64,000 nucleotides of DNA from positions 17,352 through 81,351 of the forward strand of contig JALDYI010000004.1 of NCBI GenBank assembly GCA_032154105.1, read 5' to 3'. The translations under genes and the position numbers were made by a program. Shown here piece after piece: positions 9,601-17,902 of the stretch (position 1 is the stretch's first letter; every line of letters begins with the position of its first letter). Source of the DNA: UBA6022 sp032154105 (lineage in GTDB: Bacteria > Patescibacteriota > Saccharimonadia > Saccharimonadales > Saccharimonadaceae). The notes beneath the pieces are model-generated. The model saw only the letters and a program-made list of their open reading frames with translations, ran no database searches and was not told where the DNA came from.

Positions 9601-9695
9601 GACTTGCCTTTAGCGACAACCGCTATCGTGCTCAAATGGGTGAGCGTATCGGTACGCTCCAGGATATTCAAGGCGTGCTGGACGGCATACTGTAA
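6636..9695 (+). CDS. VirB6/TrbL-like polytopic membrane protein A
   Basis: This 1019-residue protein has a signal peptide (residues 1-43, cleavage likely after SAHA). Two related extracytoplasmic repeats follow at about 47-130 and 149-235, each with a W-(S/K)-G start, a Y-x-x-K-T-F motif and a later K-Y-Y motif. A cysteine-bounded motif CAIDGVGWIVCP lies near 263-274. Five to seven membrane helices lie between about 310 and 560, including FVIAFLIIIYSQLTSMG. The last 450 residues are charged and probably cytoplasmic. The membrane core is clearly paralogous to the 11517-14903 product (shared IIIYSQLT and SNYGIKK motifs). VirB6 proteins form the inner-membrane channel of type IV secretion systems. 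No ribosome binding site is visible, which fits a leaderless transcript. Confidence 0.85.
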   Translation: MWELKKLPSYEGTPLRSILAYALSAIIAAFLWVLVVIPSAHAADAGWSGSDVSYNSKTFSEETADGAKPPSLSKGTKYYVRTEVTDVLSGAGKAYVIYFDGSSPDTATKAKYAIYNIDGGGSYGSRESGPTDISITPKNASASPTQAAWKGTSIEYDGKTFTGSNGSARVADGNTPAGLSSGIKYYQAMGAPDLFGNGSAFILYFPASSTPGTEKQATFQEYEVKDGKLAAKKGNARTISLTPAADSPGTNANGEITKEGSTCAIDGVGWIVCPVSNFLATGMDWIFDQLKAYMVYQPLTNQTNSLYQAWNVARSFANIIFVIAFLIIIYSQLTSMGVSNYGIKKLLPRLIIAAILVNISYYICAVAIDLSNILGDSVQKIFIMLRESLRGTNPNDIGGWESMTSFVLAGGTAAAAAAAGIGITIASTGASPAAAALLLLPMLVALVLAVLVALVVLAARQAVITLLVIVSPLAFVAFLLPNTDEWFTRWRKTLTTLLVFFPLFSLVFGGSQLAGFLIIQNTDQLNIILLGMFVQVAPIVLTPLLIKFSGSLVGRIAGMVNNPGKGLIDRTKKWSQDQSQHLAKRNMARQDPVRRRQAFRRFALGMDQMRRAQEERDKVYSEQADTRWTGSQEYSDIQQRLRYAQDQKSVNVEEANIRYEASKAVAGAVQNLDINVRDAKLRLDNAKVQADITWDQNHSPAVVEERLRARVLKDQLSTIHATHDAEYEEFKNGDPGHNPRTAGVMHMLAQSQEDTRRIALDAMRSESAKRAINEQFAQEIEANAIRIDGRLLQTYAGGVQGVVGAQRALATAISTQASAQDQSIKNATAILSHGNYADSTITQIALGDSANTGIIVTDDMRRAAIRKIAGGPNTDEIISLMRDIEISTGADNLDFRQEFVDALMANGSRPKFAGAGIMAGVKQGNAPAPGKGRLDQWIVETTNANKFSTELLVQHDKSYLESLKAALQDNQSATMFDTDALTQLQENLRLAFSDNRYRAQMGERIGTLQDIQGVLDGIL

Positions 9696-9749
9696 GCAGA
9701 GAGCACAATCAGGAGTACAATATACTTTGCGGAATGTAATGCAACCAAA

Positions 9750-9777
9750 AACACCAGTCATGCGACTGGTGTTTTAT
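9750..9777 (+). terminator. Rho-independent terminator
   Basis: AACACCAGTC and GACTGGTGTT form a perfect 10-bp stem with an ATGC loop, followed by a short T-run. It ends the VirB6-like gene. Confidence 0.85.
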
Positions 9778-9791
9778 CTGTAGGAGTAGTT

Positions 9792-9950
9792 CTATAGGCC
9801 TGATTTGAGAATCTTTAGCAGGTTCTGTTCACGCTCTTGAATGCGGCCACTCCATCTTCTGTCTTTGAGCGTAGCTTCGATCACCTTCTTCATAGTAGCC
9901 TTTCGACTAGGTGATATGAAGCCGTCACTCGTGCGTAAGTGAGAGGATTC
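9792..9950 (-). pseudogene. C-terminal remnant of a third VirB6-like gene
   Basis: Reading the minus strand between stops gives 52 codons ending at TAG 9792-9794. They include DGFISPSRKATMKKV and DRRWSGRIQEREQNLL. These align with the extreme C-terminus of the 11517-14903 product (GLISPQRLTDMK and DNRWSGRMQERELTLL), also ending near the stop. No membrane core is present upstream; instead the unrelated 493-aa gene ends 10 bases away. I read this as the leftover tail of a deleted or recombined VirB6 paralogue. A 33-aa product from the internal ATG is possible but less likely. Confidence 0.7.
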
Positions 9951-9959
9951 CTATCCCTA

Positions 9960-11441
9960 TCACTTGTTTGTTTGTTCGGAGGAACTTCGCTTAACGAAAT
10001 CAAAACTACTCGTACTTGTCTGCTGATGTAGTGGTGGTTGGGATTTTTGAGTGATGAGTTCTATTAATTCTGCTGCATCAGCAATAGTAGGTGGATTAAG
10101 AGGATCGATTTCCCACACACCATTGCCTTTATAATAAGTACCCTTACCTTCGAGAAGTGGGCCAACCTCTTTGCGTATTTCATGCATTTCAACATCTCGA
10201 TATCCAGCTGATATAAACTGGTCAAAAATATCACTCCAATTTCTCGCAAGATCACCAAACTTATCTTGATCAGGCGTGTGGGTGGAAAGTTCATGTGTCA
10301 TGAGTGCGGTTACGCCAACAGCTCGTGATCGGTGTTGTAAGGAAAGTATGGGGTCATCTCGCTCAAAGGCCTGGCCTGTATCCTCCCCCTTGAAACGTTG
10401 CATTATTTGCTGAAATCGCTTTGCGAGGTTTTTCATCATGTTGCCAGGCTGACGTTCGGTAGGCGGTACTGTATGTAGCTCCTGAGTGTCTGCTGGTTCC
10501 GTCTCACTACCTGTTTCGGCTGCGCCTGTGTCGGATGACTGGTTTACAAAGTAGTCTACATTAGATTTGAAAATGGCGATTTGTTCATCTCGCTGCTGCT
10601 CGATTGTTTGACGAGATTCCGTTACGGCCTCCTGGGTTGATCGAGGAACGACGATATTTTCCATGATCCAAGGTTCAAGCTGATCGTCGTATGTATCGGA
10701 CATATGATTTTGAGCAACAACTTTTGCGAGTTGCTTTAACCCTAATTCGCGCATTGACTCAAAATAGTCACCGGGAATACGGGTTTTAGGTTGCTTGCCG
10801 CGCAACCTGCTTCTGACAGCATAACTTACTACTTTGCGCTTAAGATGCTGGCGTTTCATATTCTCCGCGACGCCCGTTTCAAAGGTGGCAGAAAAGTAAG
10901 GCCCCTCCTGCTCAATAGCATCACCAATCACCGAGTCTTTATCATCGCCTCCAAGCAGTCTGGCTGCCGATTCTTGACCAAGAATATACACTTGGTCGCC
11001 AGGGTTAGGCAGGAAAGATCCAACTATTATTTCGCTATCCGCGCCAGCTCCCAGATTAATAACAGCTCCTGTCGTGTCGTCGATGCGTATGATCTGTAAG
11101 TCACCTTCCTTGGGTGCGCGGTAGGCGACGCCGTCATTGCCGAAGGCAATTGCTGGATATGGCTCATCCGTCTTGCTTCGTACGTCATTTGCAGCGCTTA
11201 CCGCAGAGGACTCAAGATAGTTTCGCGGCGGTCGCGTGAGGAACGTGGCACCCTCGGGATGGATGCCGAAAAGTCCAACAGCTTCATCTGCGTAAAAAGC
11301 ATCACCAGTATTCGCCGGAATGCAAATCTCGATATCAGGAAGCTGCATGTTGCCATCAAGTAAGAAGCGTTCTTTTGTTTTTTCTGTGACGACTTCTGTT
11401 GAACTGTTTTTATTTTCGGCTGCGTTTGCAACGTGGTTCAT
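9960..11441 (-). CDS. Hypothetical protein, possible degenerate PP2C-like N-terminus
   Basis: 493 residues without a signal peptide or membrane helix. Residues 85-175 (GDLQIIRIDDTTGAVINL and NPGDQVYILGQESAARLLGG) faintly recall the beta-sandwich strands of PP2C-type phosphatases, but I cannot see the metal-binding aspartates, so this is a weak guess. The middle (about 285-355) is polar and probably flexible. The C-terminal 140 residues look helical. A -10 box TAGTAT (11448-11453) lies six bases from the ATG, so the transcript is probably leaderless. It sits between two VirB6-like genes, directly before a VirB6 remnant, which suggests it belongs to the secretion locus or was inserted there. 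Confidence 0.65.
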   Translation of the reverse strand: MNHVANAAENKNSSTEVVTEKTKERFLLDGNMQLPDIEICIPANTGDAFYADEAVGLFGIHPEGATFLTRPPRNYLESSAVSAANDVRSKTDEPYPAIAFGNDGVAYRAPKEGDLQIIRIDDTTGAVINLGAGADSEIIVGSFLPNPGDQVYILGQESAARLLGGDDKDSVIGDAIEQEGPYFSATFETGVAENMKRQHLKRKVVSYAVRSRLRGKQPKTRIPGDYFESMRELGLKQLAKVVAQNHMSDTYDDQLEPWIMENIVVPRSTQEAVTESRQTIEQQRDEQIAIFKSNVDYFVNQSSDTGAAETGSETEPADTQELHTVPPTERQPGNMMKNLAKRFQQIMQRFKGEDTGQAFERDDPILSLQHRSRAVGVTALMTHELSTHTPDQDKFGDLARNWSDIFDQFISAGYRDVEMHEIRKEVGPLLEGKGTYYKGNGVWEIDPLNPPTIADAAELIELITQKSQPPLHQQTSTSSFDFVKRSSSEQTNK

Positions 11442-11516
11442 GTATAGATACTAGCATATTATTGTGGTTATGTCAATAGAGTCGTAATGCTTTAATATCC
11501 TCATGAAACGGGAACC

Positions 11517-14500
11517 TTAAGGGAGAATGTTTTCGAGACCCTCGAGAAGCGTGAGCTCCCGCTCTTGCATGCGTCCAGACCATCGATTGTCAGTCCGAGT
11601 ATTATGGATACTGGCTTTCATGTCAGTCAGCCTTTGAGGGGAGATTAAGCCGGCGGCTACAAGTTCGGTGACGCGCTTGATATCTGCTTTGTCCATCGCG
11701 GCCCATTTGTCCATTGATACACCTTTTGATTCAACAGTATTGAGCGTCTGGAGTTCGGTAATAGTCAGCTGGCGTGAGCCACCCGCGCCATCAGGCATGG
11801 CGTAGACTCCAATACCCACCGGAGGTTGGTAGGAGCCGGTAGCAAATTGCGCAACATCGGCAGCGCCGAGTCCCATTGGTTTGCCCGGGCTGCTAGTGAT
11901 GGTGGCTGCGTATGCTTTTTGAAGGGCTTGGATATCTGCGATCCGTGTGGCGTCCCCGCTTCCGTTTGCACTTACAAGTTCCTGGGCGAGGTAATCTTGA
12001 TAAGGCGTTATCATATCGATATCGCCACCCTTGACAACTGCCCTACCTGCCGCTTCGCGCTCTGCAAGGCTGAGATTCGCGTCCTTCGCCATGTCTATAA
12101 GACGACTTGCATTCAGGCTTTGGTCGGCATGCATGATTTCAAAGGCAGATACGTTGCCCTCGTAAGCTTTTCGCTGCGCCTCAATTGCACTGGCGACAAC
12201 CTTTGATGAGCCCTGAGGATCTATTCCTCCTGCGCGCATCGCCATTCCTGGGCGATTGCGTAGTTCAGTTGCGAACTCTTGCTGAAGGACGCCCTTCGCA
12301 GAATTGAGTCGGTTATTGGTAATGTCGATCTCTTGCTGTGTATCGCGAGCTTCCTGAATCTCTTTTGCAAGAGGATTATTGGCGCCGATAGCTTGTGACG
12401 TTGATTTTGACTCTTCAAAGCGTGCTTTATCGTACAATTTTTCAACATCAACTTTTTGATTCGCCAGATCAAGCCTGTACGTTAGGTTGACATCTTTTTG
12501 GACTTCAAATTCTGCTTTGTGTTCAGCATCTTTGGTTTGTACGAGCTGCTCGGCATTTTTTAGCTGCGTAGATAGATCGCTTGCTTTTTGCGTCTCGAGG
12601 AATGCGCCTTGGTTTTTAGCATCAATGATTTTCTGACGTTGTGCATCGTTACGAGAGCCATTCTGAACCCTTCTATACATACGGGAGAAAGGATTTCGCG
12701 CGTTGTTGGGGTGACCAAGAGTTTCATTCATGGCGAGGCCTGCTTTTCTGTTTCTGATCTTCTTGGTTCTATCGATTAGCCCTCTACTCTTATTGTTAAC
12801 CATACCGGCAACTTGGCCTAGCACGCCTGAGCTGAATCGTACAATGAGTGGCGTAAGCCAAAGTGGAAGAACGGTGATAACCATGCCGAGGAGTACGGTC
12901 ATTCCTACGGCTGCCTCATCTTTGCCCTGTCCGGCCGATCCTATGATGATCATGCCTGCGGCGTATGAACCACCAAATAGCAGCGAGAATAAAGGATAGA
13001 AGATAAGTAGTGTTACGAATGCATTCTTCCAAGTATTAAAGAACTTCTCGGTGTTTGGTAACAGAAAGGCTACAAAAGCAAGCGGGGATATGACGATGAG
13101 AATAATGAGCAGCGCTTGCCGTAGAGCGAGAATGATAAAAGCAACAATCAGTGCTAATGCGACAGCAAGAAGAAATGCAATGATAGCGTACACTGCAACT
13201 TCTGCAAACAAACCCCATGCCCCTGCTCCTCCGATAGCTACGGCGCCGAACCAAATAGCTGCGCCAGTTCCACCAGCCAGCAGCCAGCCGCTCACCGATT
13301 CCCATACATTAGTTGTGATAGTAACATTCCCCAAAGGGAGATTCCTTAGCGTATTATAGAGGTTATTGCCGACTATGTTCGATAGATCTAGCGCGAGCGC
13401 TACTATCCAATACGAAACATTCACAAGTATTGCCGCGACGACCAGCCGAGGGAGCATCTTCTTGATGCCGTAGTTGGATATGCCCGCTCCGGTTAGCTGA
13501 GAGTAAATAATGATCAAGAATGCGATAACGAATGCGATATTTGCTACGTTGCGCATAATTGACCATGCGATGTAGGTTGTATTGTCAGGGGCTGATGTAT
13601 CAACATTGAGAGGTTGTACGTATAAATAACTTTGAATCCAGCCGTATAATCGATCTGTCATTGTAGCGAAGAAGCCGACGACAGGACAAACTATCCAGCC
13701 GATACCCTCTAGGACGCAATTAGTTTGATTCTCACTGCTTGCAGATGTACTGGGATCGTAAATCCCGGTAGTCTTTGGTTGCTGGAACCCGGCATTGCCT
13801 GTTTTTAACGCATTGAAAATATCAACAGCAGATATACCTGTTCCCTTTGCTACACATAGAGCAATCGTGTTGAGTGCCTTGTCGTCAGGTTTTGCAAATG
13901 TAGTTGTATCACCCGTCGGGCCGTTCTGTGCCCCTAGTGATGCTGTGTTTTGGTATGTAGCAAAACACTTATTGAATGTATCTTGCCAACCTGCTTGACA
14001 TTCAGTTCTTTCGGCATTCGGTAGGCTATTGCAGTCATTTCCCTTTAGGGTGTTTAGGCTACTCGAGAGTGTATTTCCAAGAATCCGATAAAGATCGTCG
14101 GATGTTGACGTTGCGAGTGCCTTTGCGTAGGTGCTAACATTTCTTGCAATGCCGTTTTCTCTACAATCGTATGACGAGCTTCCGGGTTCCGTTCCTGGGG
14201 CGCCGTGGTTATTGATACCGTCACTCCCGCCCTGGAATCCATGTACGGATGTGCTGCCATCGGCGTTTGCAAGCGTTGCTGCAAAGTGCTTATCTACATT
14301 TGAATTAATTTGTCGTTTGATTGCCTCATCTGTAATATTAGCGATTGGGCCGAGTGCACTTGGCTTACATCCAGTTGTGAGCGCGGCATATTCAAGAGAA
14401 TACTTAATTAGCGGCGTCTCTTTACCGTCAGTTCCTGGGGCGGCCTGTGTGATGTATCTTGTTACGTCGCTGGTTTGAGTGGATGAGCGTGTGTATTTCG

Positions 14501-14903
14501 AACCATCACTACTTAGCTTGTAGCCGACTCCTTCCAGAAAGCTAACGGGTGTTATTTGCCAAAAGTTAATTGCCTTGGGGATGAGGGACTTGCAGGTATC
14601 TTTACCCTCTGTATTGACGAGGTATCCTGTGACGAAAGTAGTATTAACGCCGCCAACCCACGAATCATTAACCCAGTCACTTGGGCTGTTGGCTTGTTTT
14701 GATTCAATATCACTTCTGACGTTCGAGCGTTGAAAGCAGGATTCGACAACTTTGTAATACGAGTATGATAGGGCTTTATTCTCAGCGCTATCAAGATTCA
14801 CGGCAGCACTGGCGGTATTTGGAAATAATGCACCGCACAGCGAAGCAATACTCGCAAGCACGAATAAGGCTGTTGCACTAAAATGTTTGAGTCGTATATT
14901 CAT
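11517..14903 (-). CDS. VirB6/TrbL-like polytopic membrane protein B
   Basis: A signal peptide (residues 1-34, ending NTASAA) leads a large extracytoplasmic region to about residue 395 with at least nine cysteines, probably disulfide-bonded. The shared motif CVLEGIGWIVCP (about 396-407) precedes membrane helices between 445 and 695. These include FVIAFLIIIYSQLTGAG and IVISPLAFVAFLLPN, near-identical in pattern to the 6636-9695 product. The last 420 residues are charged, cytoplasmic and partly coiled coil. At 1128 residues it is much longer than classical VirB6 (about 300); such extended forms are known in other type IV systems. The two paralogues differ completely in the extracytoplasmic part, which suggests different partners. 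Confidence 0.85.
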   Translation of the reverse strand: MNIRLKHFSATALFVLASIASLCGALFPNTASAAVNLDSAENKALSYSYYKVVESCFQRSNVRSDIESKQANSPSDWVNDSWVGGVNTTFVTGYLVNTEGKDTCKSLIPKAINFWQITPVSFLEGVGYKLSSDGSKYTRSSTQTSDVTRYITQAAPGTDGKETPLIKYSLEYAALTTGCKPSALGPIANITDEAIKRQINSNVDKHFAATLANADGSTSVHGFQGGSDGINNHGAPGTEPGSSSYDCRENGIARNVSTYAKALATSTSDDLYRILGNTLSSSLNTLKGNDCNSLPNAERTECQAGWQDTFNKCFATYQNTASLGAQNGPTGDTTTFAKPDDKALNTIALCVAKGTGISAVDIFNALKTGNAGFQQPKTTGIYDPSTSASSENQTNCVLEGIGWIVCPVVGFFATMTDRLYGWIQSYLYVQPLNVDTSAPDNTTYIAWSIMRNVANIAFVIAFLIIIYSQLTGAGISNYGIKKMLPRLVVAAILVNVSYWIVALALDLSNIVGNNLYNTLRNLPLGNVTITTNVWESVSGWLLAGGTGAAIWFGAVAIGGAGAWGLFAEVAVYAIIAFLLAVALALIVAFIILALRQALLIILIVISPLAFVAFLLPNTEKFFNTWKNAFVTLLIFYPLFSLLFGGSYAAGMIIIGSAGQGKDEAAVGMTVLLGMVITVLPLWLTPLIVRFSSGVLGQVAGMVNNKSRGLIDRTKKIRNRKAGLAMNETLGHPNNARNPFSRMYRRVQNGSRNDAQRQKIIDAKNQGAFLETQKASDLSTQLKNAEQLVQTKDAEHKAEFEVQKDVNLTYRLDLANQKVDVEKLYDKARFEESKSTSQAIGANNPLAKEIQEARDTQQEIDITNNRLNSAKGVLQQEFATELRNRPGMAMRAGGIDPQGSSKVVASAIEAQRKAYEGNVSAFEIMHADQSLNASRLIDMAKDANLSLAEREAAGRAVVKGGDIDMITPYQDYLAQELVSANGSGDATRIADIQALQKAYAATITSSPGKPMGLGAADVAQFATGSYQPPVGIGVYAMPDGAGGSRQLTITELQTLNTVESKGVSMDKWAAMDKADIKRVTELVAAGLISPQRLTDMKASIHNTRTDNRWSGRMQERELTLLEGLENILP

Positions 14904-14952
14904 TACAGAAACGTAAGCTTGATATCCTATTATTTATTAAACATGAAATAAC

Positions 14953-14985
14953 AAAAAAGCGCCACCCGATAATACACGGGTGGCG
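14953..14985 (-). terminator. Rho-independent terminator
   Basis: On the minus strand CGCCACCCG and CGGGTGGCG form a 9-bp stem with an 8-base loop, followed by CTTTTTT. It lies just after the stop of the 15012-16166 gene. Confidence 0.85.
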
Positions 14986-15011
14986 GTCATGATAGATTCG
15001 TTGAATGACTA

Positions 15012-16166
15012 CTAATTAGAGCTGTAGACTTGCCAGATGCTCTTGCCCTTGGTGAGGGGAGTGAGCACCACACGTACCGTGTGCGGCTCTCCATCGACAC
15101 CAGTGAAGTCGATAGTTCTATATTCGATAGTCTTACCTTCTTGGTCTACCAGAGTCTTAGGAATATCAACTTCCTTTACATTATTGAATTCATCTCTGAC
15201 TGGACCTTTGACGCCGGAATTATCTATATAATTAACAGCTCGTGTATATACAGGCGAGACTTCTCCGGTCGTGTTATAGAAGTAGCCACTCAAGGCTTTC
15301 TTGGCCGCATCTTTATCGAGCCGCGTGTCATCCGACTCTGTAGTAATACCTTGATTGAAGGTTAATTGGTCTGCAAACTGAAGCTGCTTCATGATATCCT
15401 GGGCTGTATTATCCTTGGCGGCAACATCAAGTGGGTTGTATTCATACACTTCACCATAAGACAGCGAGACCTCTCTTGCTTCTTTGAGCATGTGTTCAAT
15501 AAGCACCAGGCGATCTGCGCGAGGTAGTTTATTGTAGTCTTCCACGCTCAAAGCTTTCAGTTGCTCGGCAGTGTAATTTGATCGTACTTCGGGTGTAGTG
15601 GGACTAGCTGTTTCTAGTGGTGTAATGTTTGAAGGATCAGCTGACGGTGAAACCTCAGAGCTTGGCCGTGCTGTTGGTGCTTGTGTTTCGCCGGGAACGG
15701 GCGCACCGGTTGCTGACGGATTCGCTTCGGGCGGGGTGTTCGAAGGCTGATTATTGGCGAGAACTACGCCCGTGACTGCACCGCCAGCGAGTAATAATGT
15801 AGCTGCCCCAATAGCTACGCTGCGTCCAGGATGTGACGGCGTACTTTCGACAGTTGTTGGCGTGGTTTCTGTCGTGTCTGCAATGTCGTTATTAGTTTCC
15901 TGGGATTGAGGATCGGATCCTGTATCGGTCAATTCCGGATCGTTCACCGTAATGAATCGGTCGCCTTCTGGGGTGAGTGCGATTTCTCCTGTCGGGAATT
16001 TTGTGTATCCCTTGCCTATTGCTCTGTCGAGAGGGATGGTTTTTCCGGTTGACTCACTTTTAAATTCTTCCACAGGCACCTCAATACCAACTCCATTTTC
16101 GTTTGAGTGAGGTACTATTGCTTCTTGAATAGGAGTACTTGGAAAATTATTTTCAGGGTTCTTCAT
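15012..16166 (-). CDS. Single-pass membrane protein with extracytoplasmic domain
   Basis: I chose ATG 16166 (MKNPENNF) because AAGGA lies eight bases upstream; an in-frame ATG six codons earlier lacks one. The product is 384 residues: a polar cytoplasmic N-terminus, one membrane helix near residues 115-135 (SVAIGAATLLLAGGAVTGVVLA), then a P/T/S/E-rich linker of about 60 residues. The C-terminal domain of about 185 residues (helical first, beta-rich at the end) should lie outside the membrane. The layout is that of a surface or envelope protein. I do not recognise the domain. A good promoter and terminator frame it as a single-gene unit inside the secretion locus. Confidence 0.75.
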   Translation of the reverse strand: MKNPENNFPSTPIQEAIVPHSNENGVGIEVPVEEFKSESTGKTIPLDRAIGKGYTKFPTGEIALTPEGDRFITVNDPELTDTGSDPQSQETNNDIADTTETTPTTVESTPSHPGRSVAIGAATLLLAGGAVTGVVLANNQPSNTPPEANPSATGAPVPGETQAPTARPSSEVSPSADPSNITPLETASPTTPEVRSNYTAEQLKALSVEDYNKLPRADRLVLIEHMLKEAREVSLSYGEVYEYNPLDVAAKDNTAQDIMKQLQFADQLTFNQGITTESDDTRLDKDAAKKALSGYFYNTTGEVSPVYTRAVNYIDNSGVKGPVRDEFNNVKEVDIPKTLVDQEGKTIEYRTIDFTGVDGEPHTVRVVLTPLTKGKSIWQVYSSN

Positions 16167-16221
16167 GCTTTGTTCCTTGCACACTTGTGTGGGCGCTTAA
16201 AACGGTGGTTGATTTAACCTA

Positions 16222-16250
16222 TTTATACACTATATTACTTAAAAATGCAA
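16222..16250 (-). promoter_or_regulatory. Promoter of the 15012-16166 gene
   Basis: On the minus strand TTGCAT (16250-16245), a 17-base spacer and TATAAA (16227-16222). It gives a leader of about 50 bases. Confidence 0.65.
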
Positions 16251-16281
16251 GAGTATTCTGCTTATTCTTATAGTGAAGCAC

Positions 16282-16310
16282 TTGCCACTTGGGGTATTTT
16301 ATCGTATTTT
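16282..16310 (+). promoter_or_regulatory. Promoter of the VirB2-like gene cluster
   Basis: TTGCCA (16282-16287), a 17-base spacer and TATTTT (16305-16310), ten bases before ATG 16321. It faces away from the minus-strand promoter at 16222-16250. Confidence 0.5.
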
Positions 16311-16320
16311 ATTAAGTAGT

Positions 16321-16704
16321 ATGAAGATAAAACAAACAATAATTATTTTGGCAATATTAATAGGATTTGGGTCATTTATTATCGCTCCTGTTGTATCTGC
16401 CGACTGCGGTAGTGTTAAAACCTCTGTCATTAACTGTTCAGAAACTGGCGACGGGAAAGACATCAATAACTCCGGTATAATGGGTATTTTGAAGCTTGTT
16501 ATCAATATCATGACGGCTGGTGTTGGTATTCTGGCCGTGGGCGGTATTGTATACGGCTCAATTCTCTACACCTCTGCTGGCGGAAGTAGCGAACAGACAA
16601 AGAAAGCCATGGGTATCATTACGAATGTTGTGATCGGCCTCATTGCCTACGCACTCATGTACGCGATTACTAACTTCTTGATCCCTGGTGGGCTGTTCGG
16701 TTAA
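16321..16704 (+). CDS. VirB2/TrbC-like small membrane protein 1
   Basis: I chose ATG 16321 (MKIKQTIIILAILIG), which starts a clear signal peptide ending near VVSA; the frame is open 16 codons earlier without a ribosome binding site. The mature protein has two hydrophobic helices separated by a short polar turn (SAGGSSEQTKKA), the hallmark of VirB2/TrbC-type pilins. The mature N-terminus carries two cysteines. It is the first of five consecutive genes of this type. In known systems VirB2 forms the conjugative pilus; the role here is inferred. Confidence 0.8.
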   Translation: MKIKQTIIILAILIGFGSFIIAPVVSADCGSVKTSVINCSETGDGKDINNSGIMGILKLVINIMTAGVGILAVGGIVYGSILYTSAGGSSEQTKKAMGIITNVVIGLIAYALMYAITNFLIPGGLFG

Positions 16705-16717
16705 GATAAGGAACGAT

Positions 16718-17170
16718 ATGAAATATATAAAAAACTGGTTATTCGCGATACTGTTCGCCTCAACTATTGGAGGCACGGCCTTCTCTGTTCTATCACCATC
16801 AACCGCGCATGCAGACGCTTGTAGTGACAAAGGTAGGATCCTTACTATTCCACCTTGGTACAAGGATCTACAGCAAGCCGATTGCAAGACACTAAAAGGT
16901 CCTGGTGACTTTGAGTCAAGCCCAGGAAAAGGGGATGGCCTCCGGGTTTATATCTGGAAGATCATCCTTAATATCATTGAGATCATGTTGCATCTCGTTG
17001 GGTATATCTGTGTTGGCTTCATTATCTACGGCGGATTCATCTTTATGACGGCTGGTGGGTCGGATGGTGCCGCCAAGGGGCGCACTACCCTTCTTAATGC
17101 TATTATTGGATTGGTTATTTCCATAGCCTCAATCGCCATCGTTAACTTAGTAACAGGATTTATAAAATAA
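16718..17170 (+). CDS. VirB2/TrbC-like small membrane protein 2
   Basis: ATG 16718 (MKYIKNWLFAI) follows AAGGA at a suitable distance; the longer GTG-start frame overlaps the previous gene. A signal peptide (cleavage near THADA-type AHA) leads a 50-residue polar region with two cysteines, then two membrane helices around the turn TAGGSDGAAKGR. At 150 residues it is the longest of the group. Its stop overlaps the next start (TAATG), so these genes are translationally coupled. Confidence 0.8.
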   Translation: MKYIKNWLFAILFASTIGGTAFSVLSPSTAHADACSDKGRILTIPPWYKDLQQADCKTLKGPGDFESSPGKGDGLRVYIWKIILNIIEIMLHLVGYICVGFIIYGGFIFMTAGGSDGAAKGRTTLLNAIIGLVISIASIAIVNLVTGFIK

Positions 17171-17454
17171 TGCAGCTTCTTAGAACACTTGCTCAAACAC
17201 TTAACGCGGATGAGTTGAATATCCCGAAAGTTGATGGCACGACCGGTATAGGTGATATTCTAGACATCGTTTATTTTGTTGCTGGCATTGTGGCGGTGAT
17301 CGTCATTATAATTGCGGGCTATATGTATACAACTTCTGCTGGTGATGCCGGGGGAATAAAAAAAGCCAAGAACATGATTCTTTACTCGGTTGTTGGTATT
17401 GTGGTTATTGGTTTGGCATTTGTGATTACGCAATTTGTTGCGGGAAGGTTTTAG
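17170..17454 (+). CDS. VirB2/TrbC-like small membrane protein 3
   Basis: 94 residues with the two-helix core and the turn TSAGDAGGIKKAKN, but without a classical signal peptide: only about 30 polar residues precede the first helix. Either it uses the first helix as an insertion signal or it is a structural variant. It starts on the stop codon of the preceding gene. Confidence 0.8.
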   Translation: MQLLRTLAQTLNADELNIPKVDGTTGIGDILDIVYFVAGIVAVIVIIIAGYMYTTSAGDAGGIKKAKNMILYSVVGIVVIGLAFVITQFVAGRF

Positions 17455-17455
17455 T

Positions 17456-17833
17456 ATGAAGAATATAAAGCAGATTATCGTAAGTGTGGCATTGGTACTA
17501 GGTGTAGTCGGACTTGCAGCACCCGTGAGCGTAGGCGCTGTCGACGTATTTGAGCAGTGTAATAGTAATAGTGACTCAGCTGTCTGTAAGGGTAAGGGTG
17601 ATGAAGTTGGGAACATTATTACACCTGTAGTAAATACCCTTCTCTTTATCCTTGGTGCGATTTCGGTGATCATGATTATTGTTGCCGGTGTCCGCTATAC
17701 AACTTCTGGCGGCGATGCAAGCTCGGTAACGGCGGCGAAGAACACTCTCATGTACGCGATTATCGGACTTATTGTCGCAATTCTTGCCTACGCTATCGTT
17801 AACTTCGTACTAAAGGCGTTTAAGATTACGTAA
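17456..17833 (+). CDS. VirB2/TrbC-like small membrane protein 4
   Basis: ATG 17456 lies one base after the previous stop and begins a signal peptide (MKNIKQIIVSVALVLG, ending VSVGA). The mature part has two cysteines and two helices around TTSGGDASSVTAAKN. Its second half is very close to VirB2-like proteins 5 and 6 (shared AKNT(L/I)MYAI and LAYAIVNFVL), so these three are recent duplicates. Confidence 0.82.
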   Translation: MKNIKQIIVSVALVLGVVGLAAPVSVGAVDVFEQCNSNSDSAVCKGKGDEVGNIITPVVNTLLFILGAISVIMIIVAGVRYTTSGGDASSVTAAKNTLMYAIIGLIVAILAYAIVNFVLKAFKIT

Positions 17834-17837
17834 ACGC

Positions 17838-17866
17838 TTAACAAACAACAGAGTATCTGGTATAAC
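17838..17866 (+). promoter_or_regulatory. Internal promoter for VirB2-like gene 5
   Basis: TTAACA (17838-17843), a 17-base spacer and TATAAC (17861-17866), 36 bases before ATG 17903. It would let this gene be transcribed apart from the four upstream ones. Confidence 0.6.
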
Positions 17867-17902
17867 TTTAGATAGATTCTATAACGAAAGGAAACGAACG
17901 AA

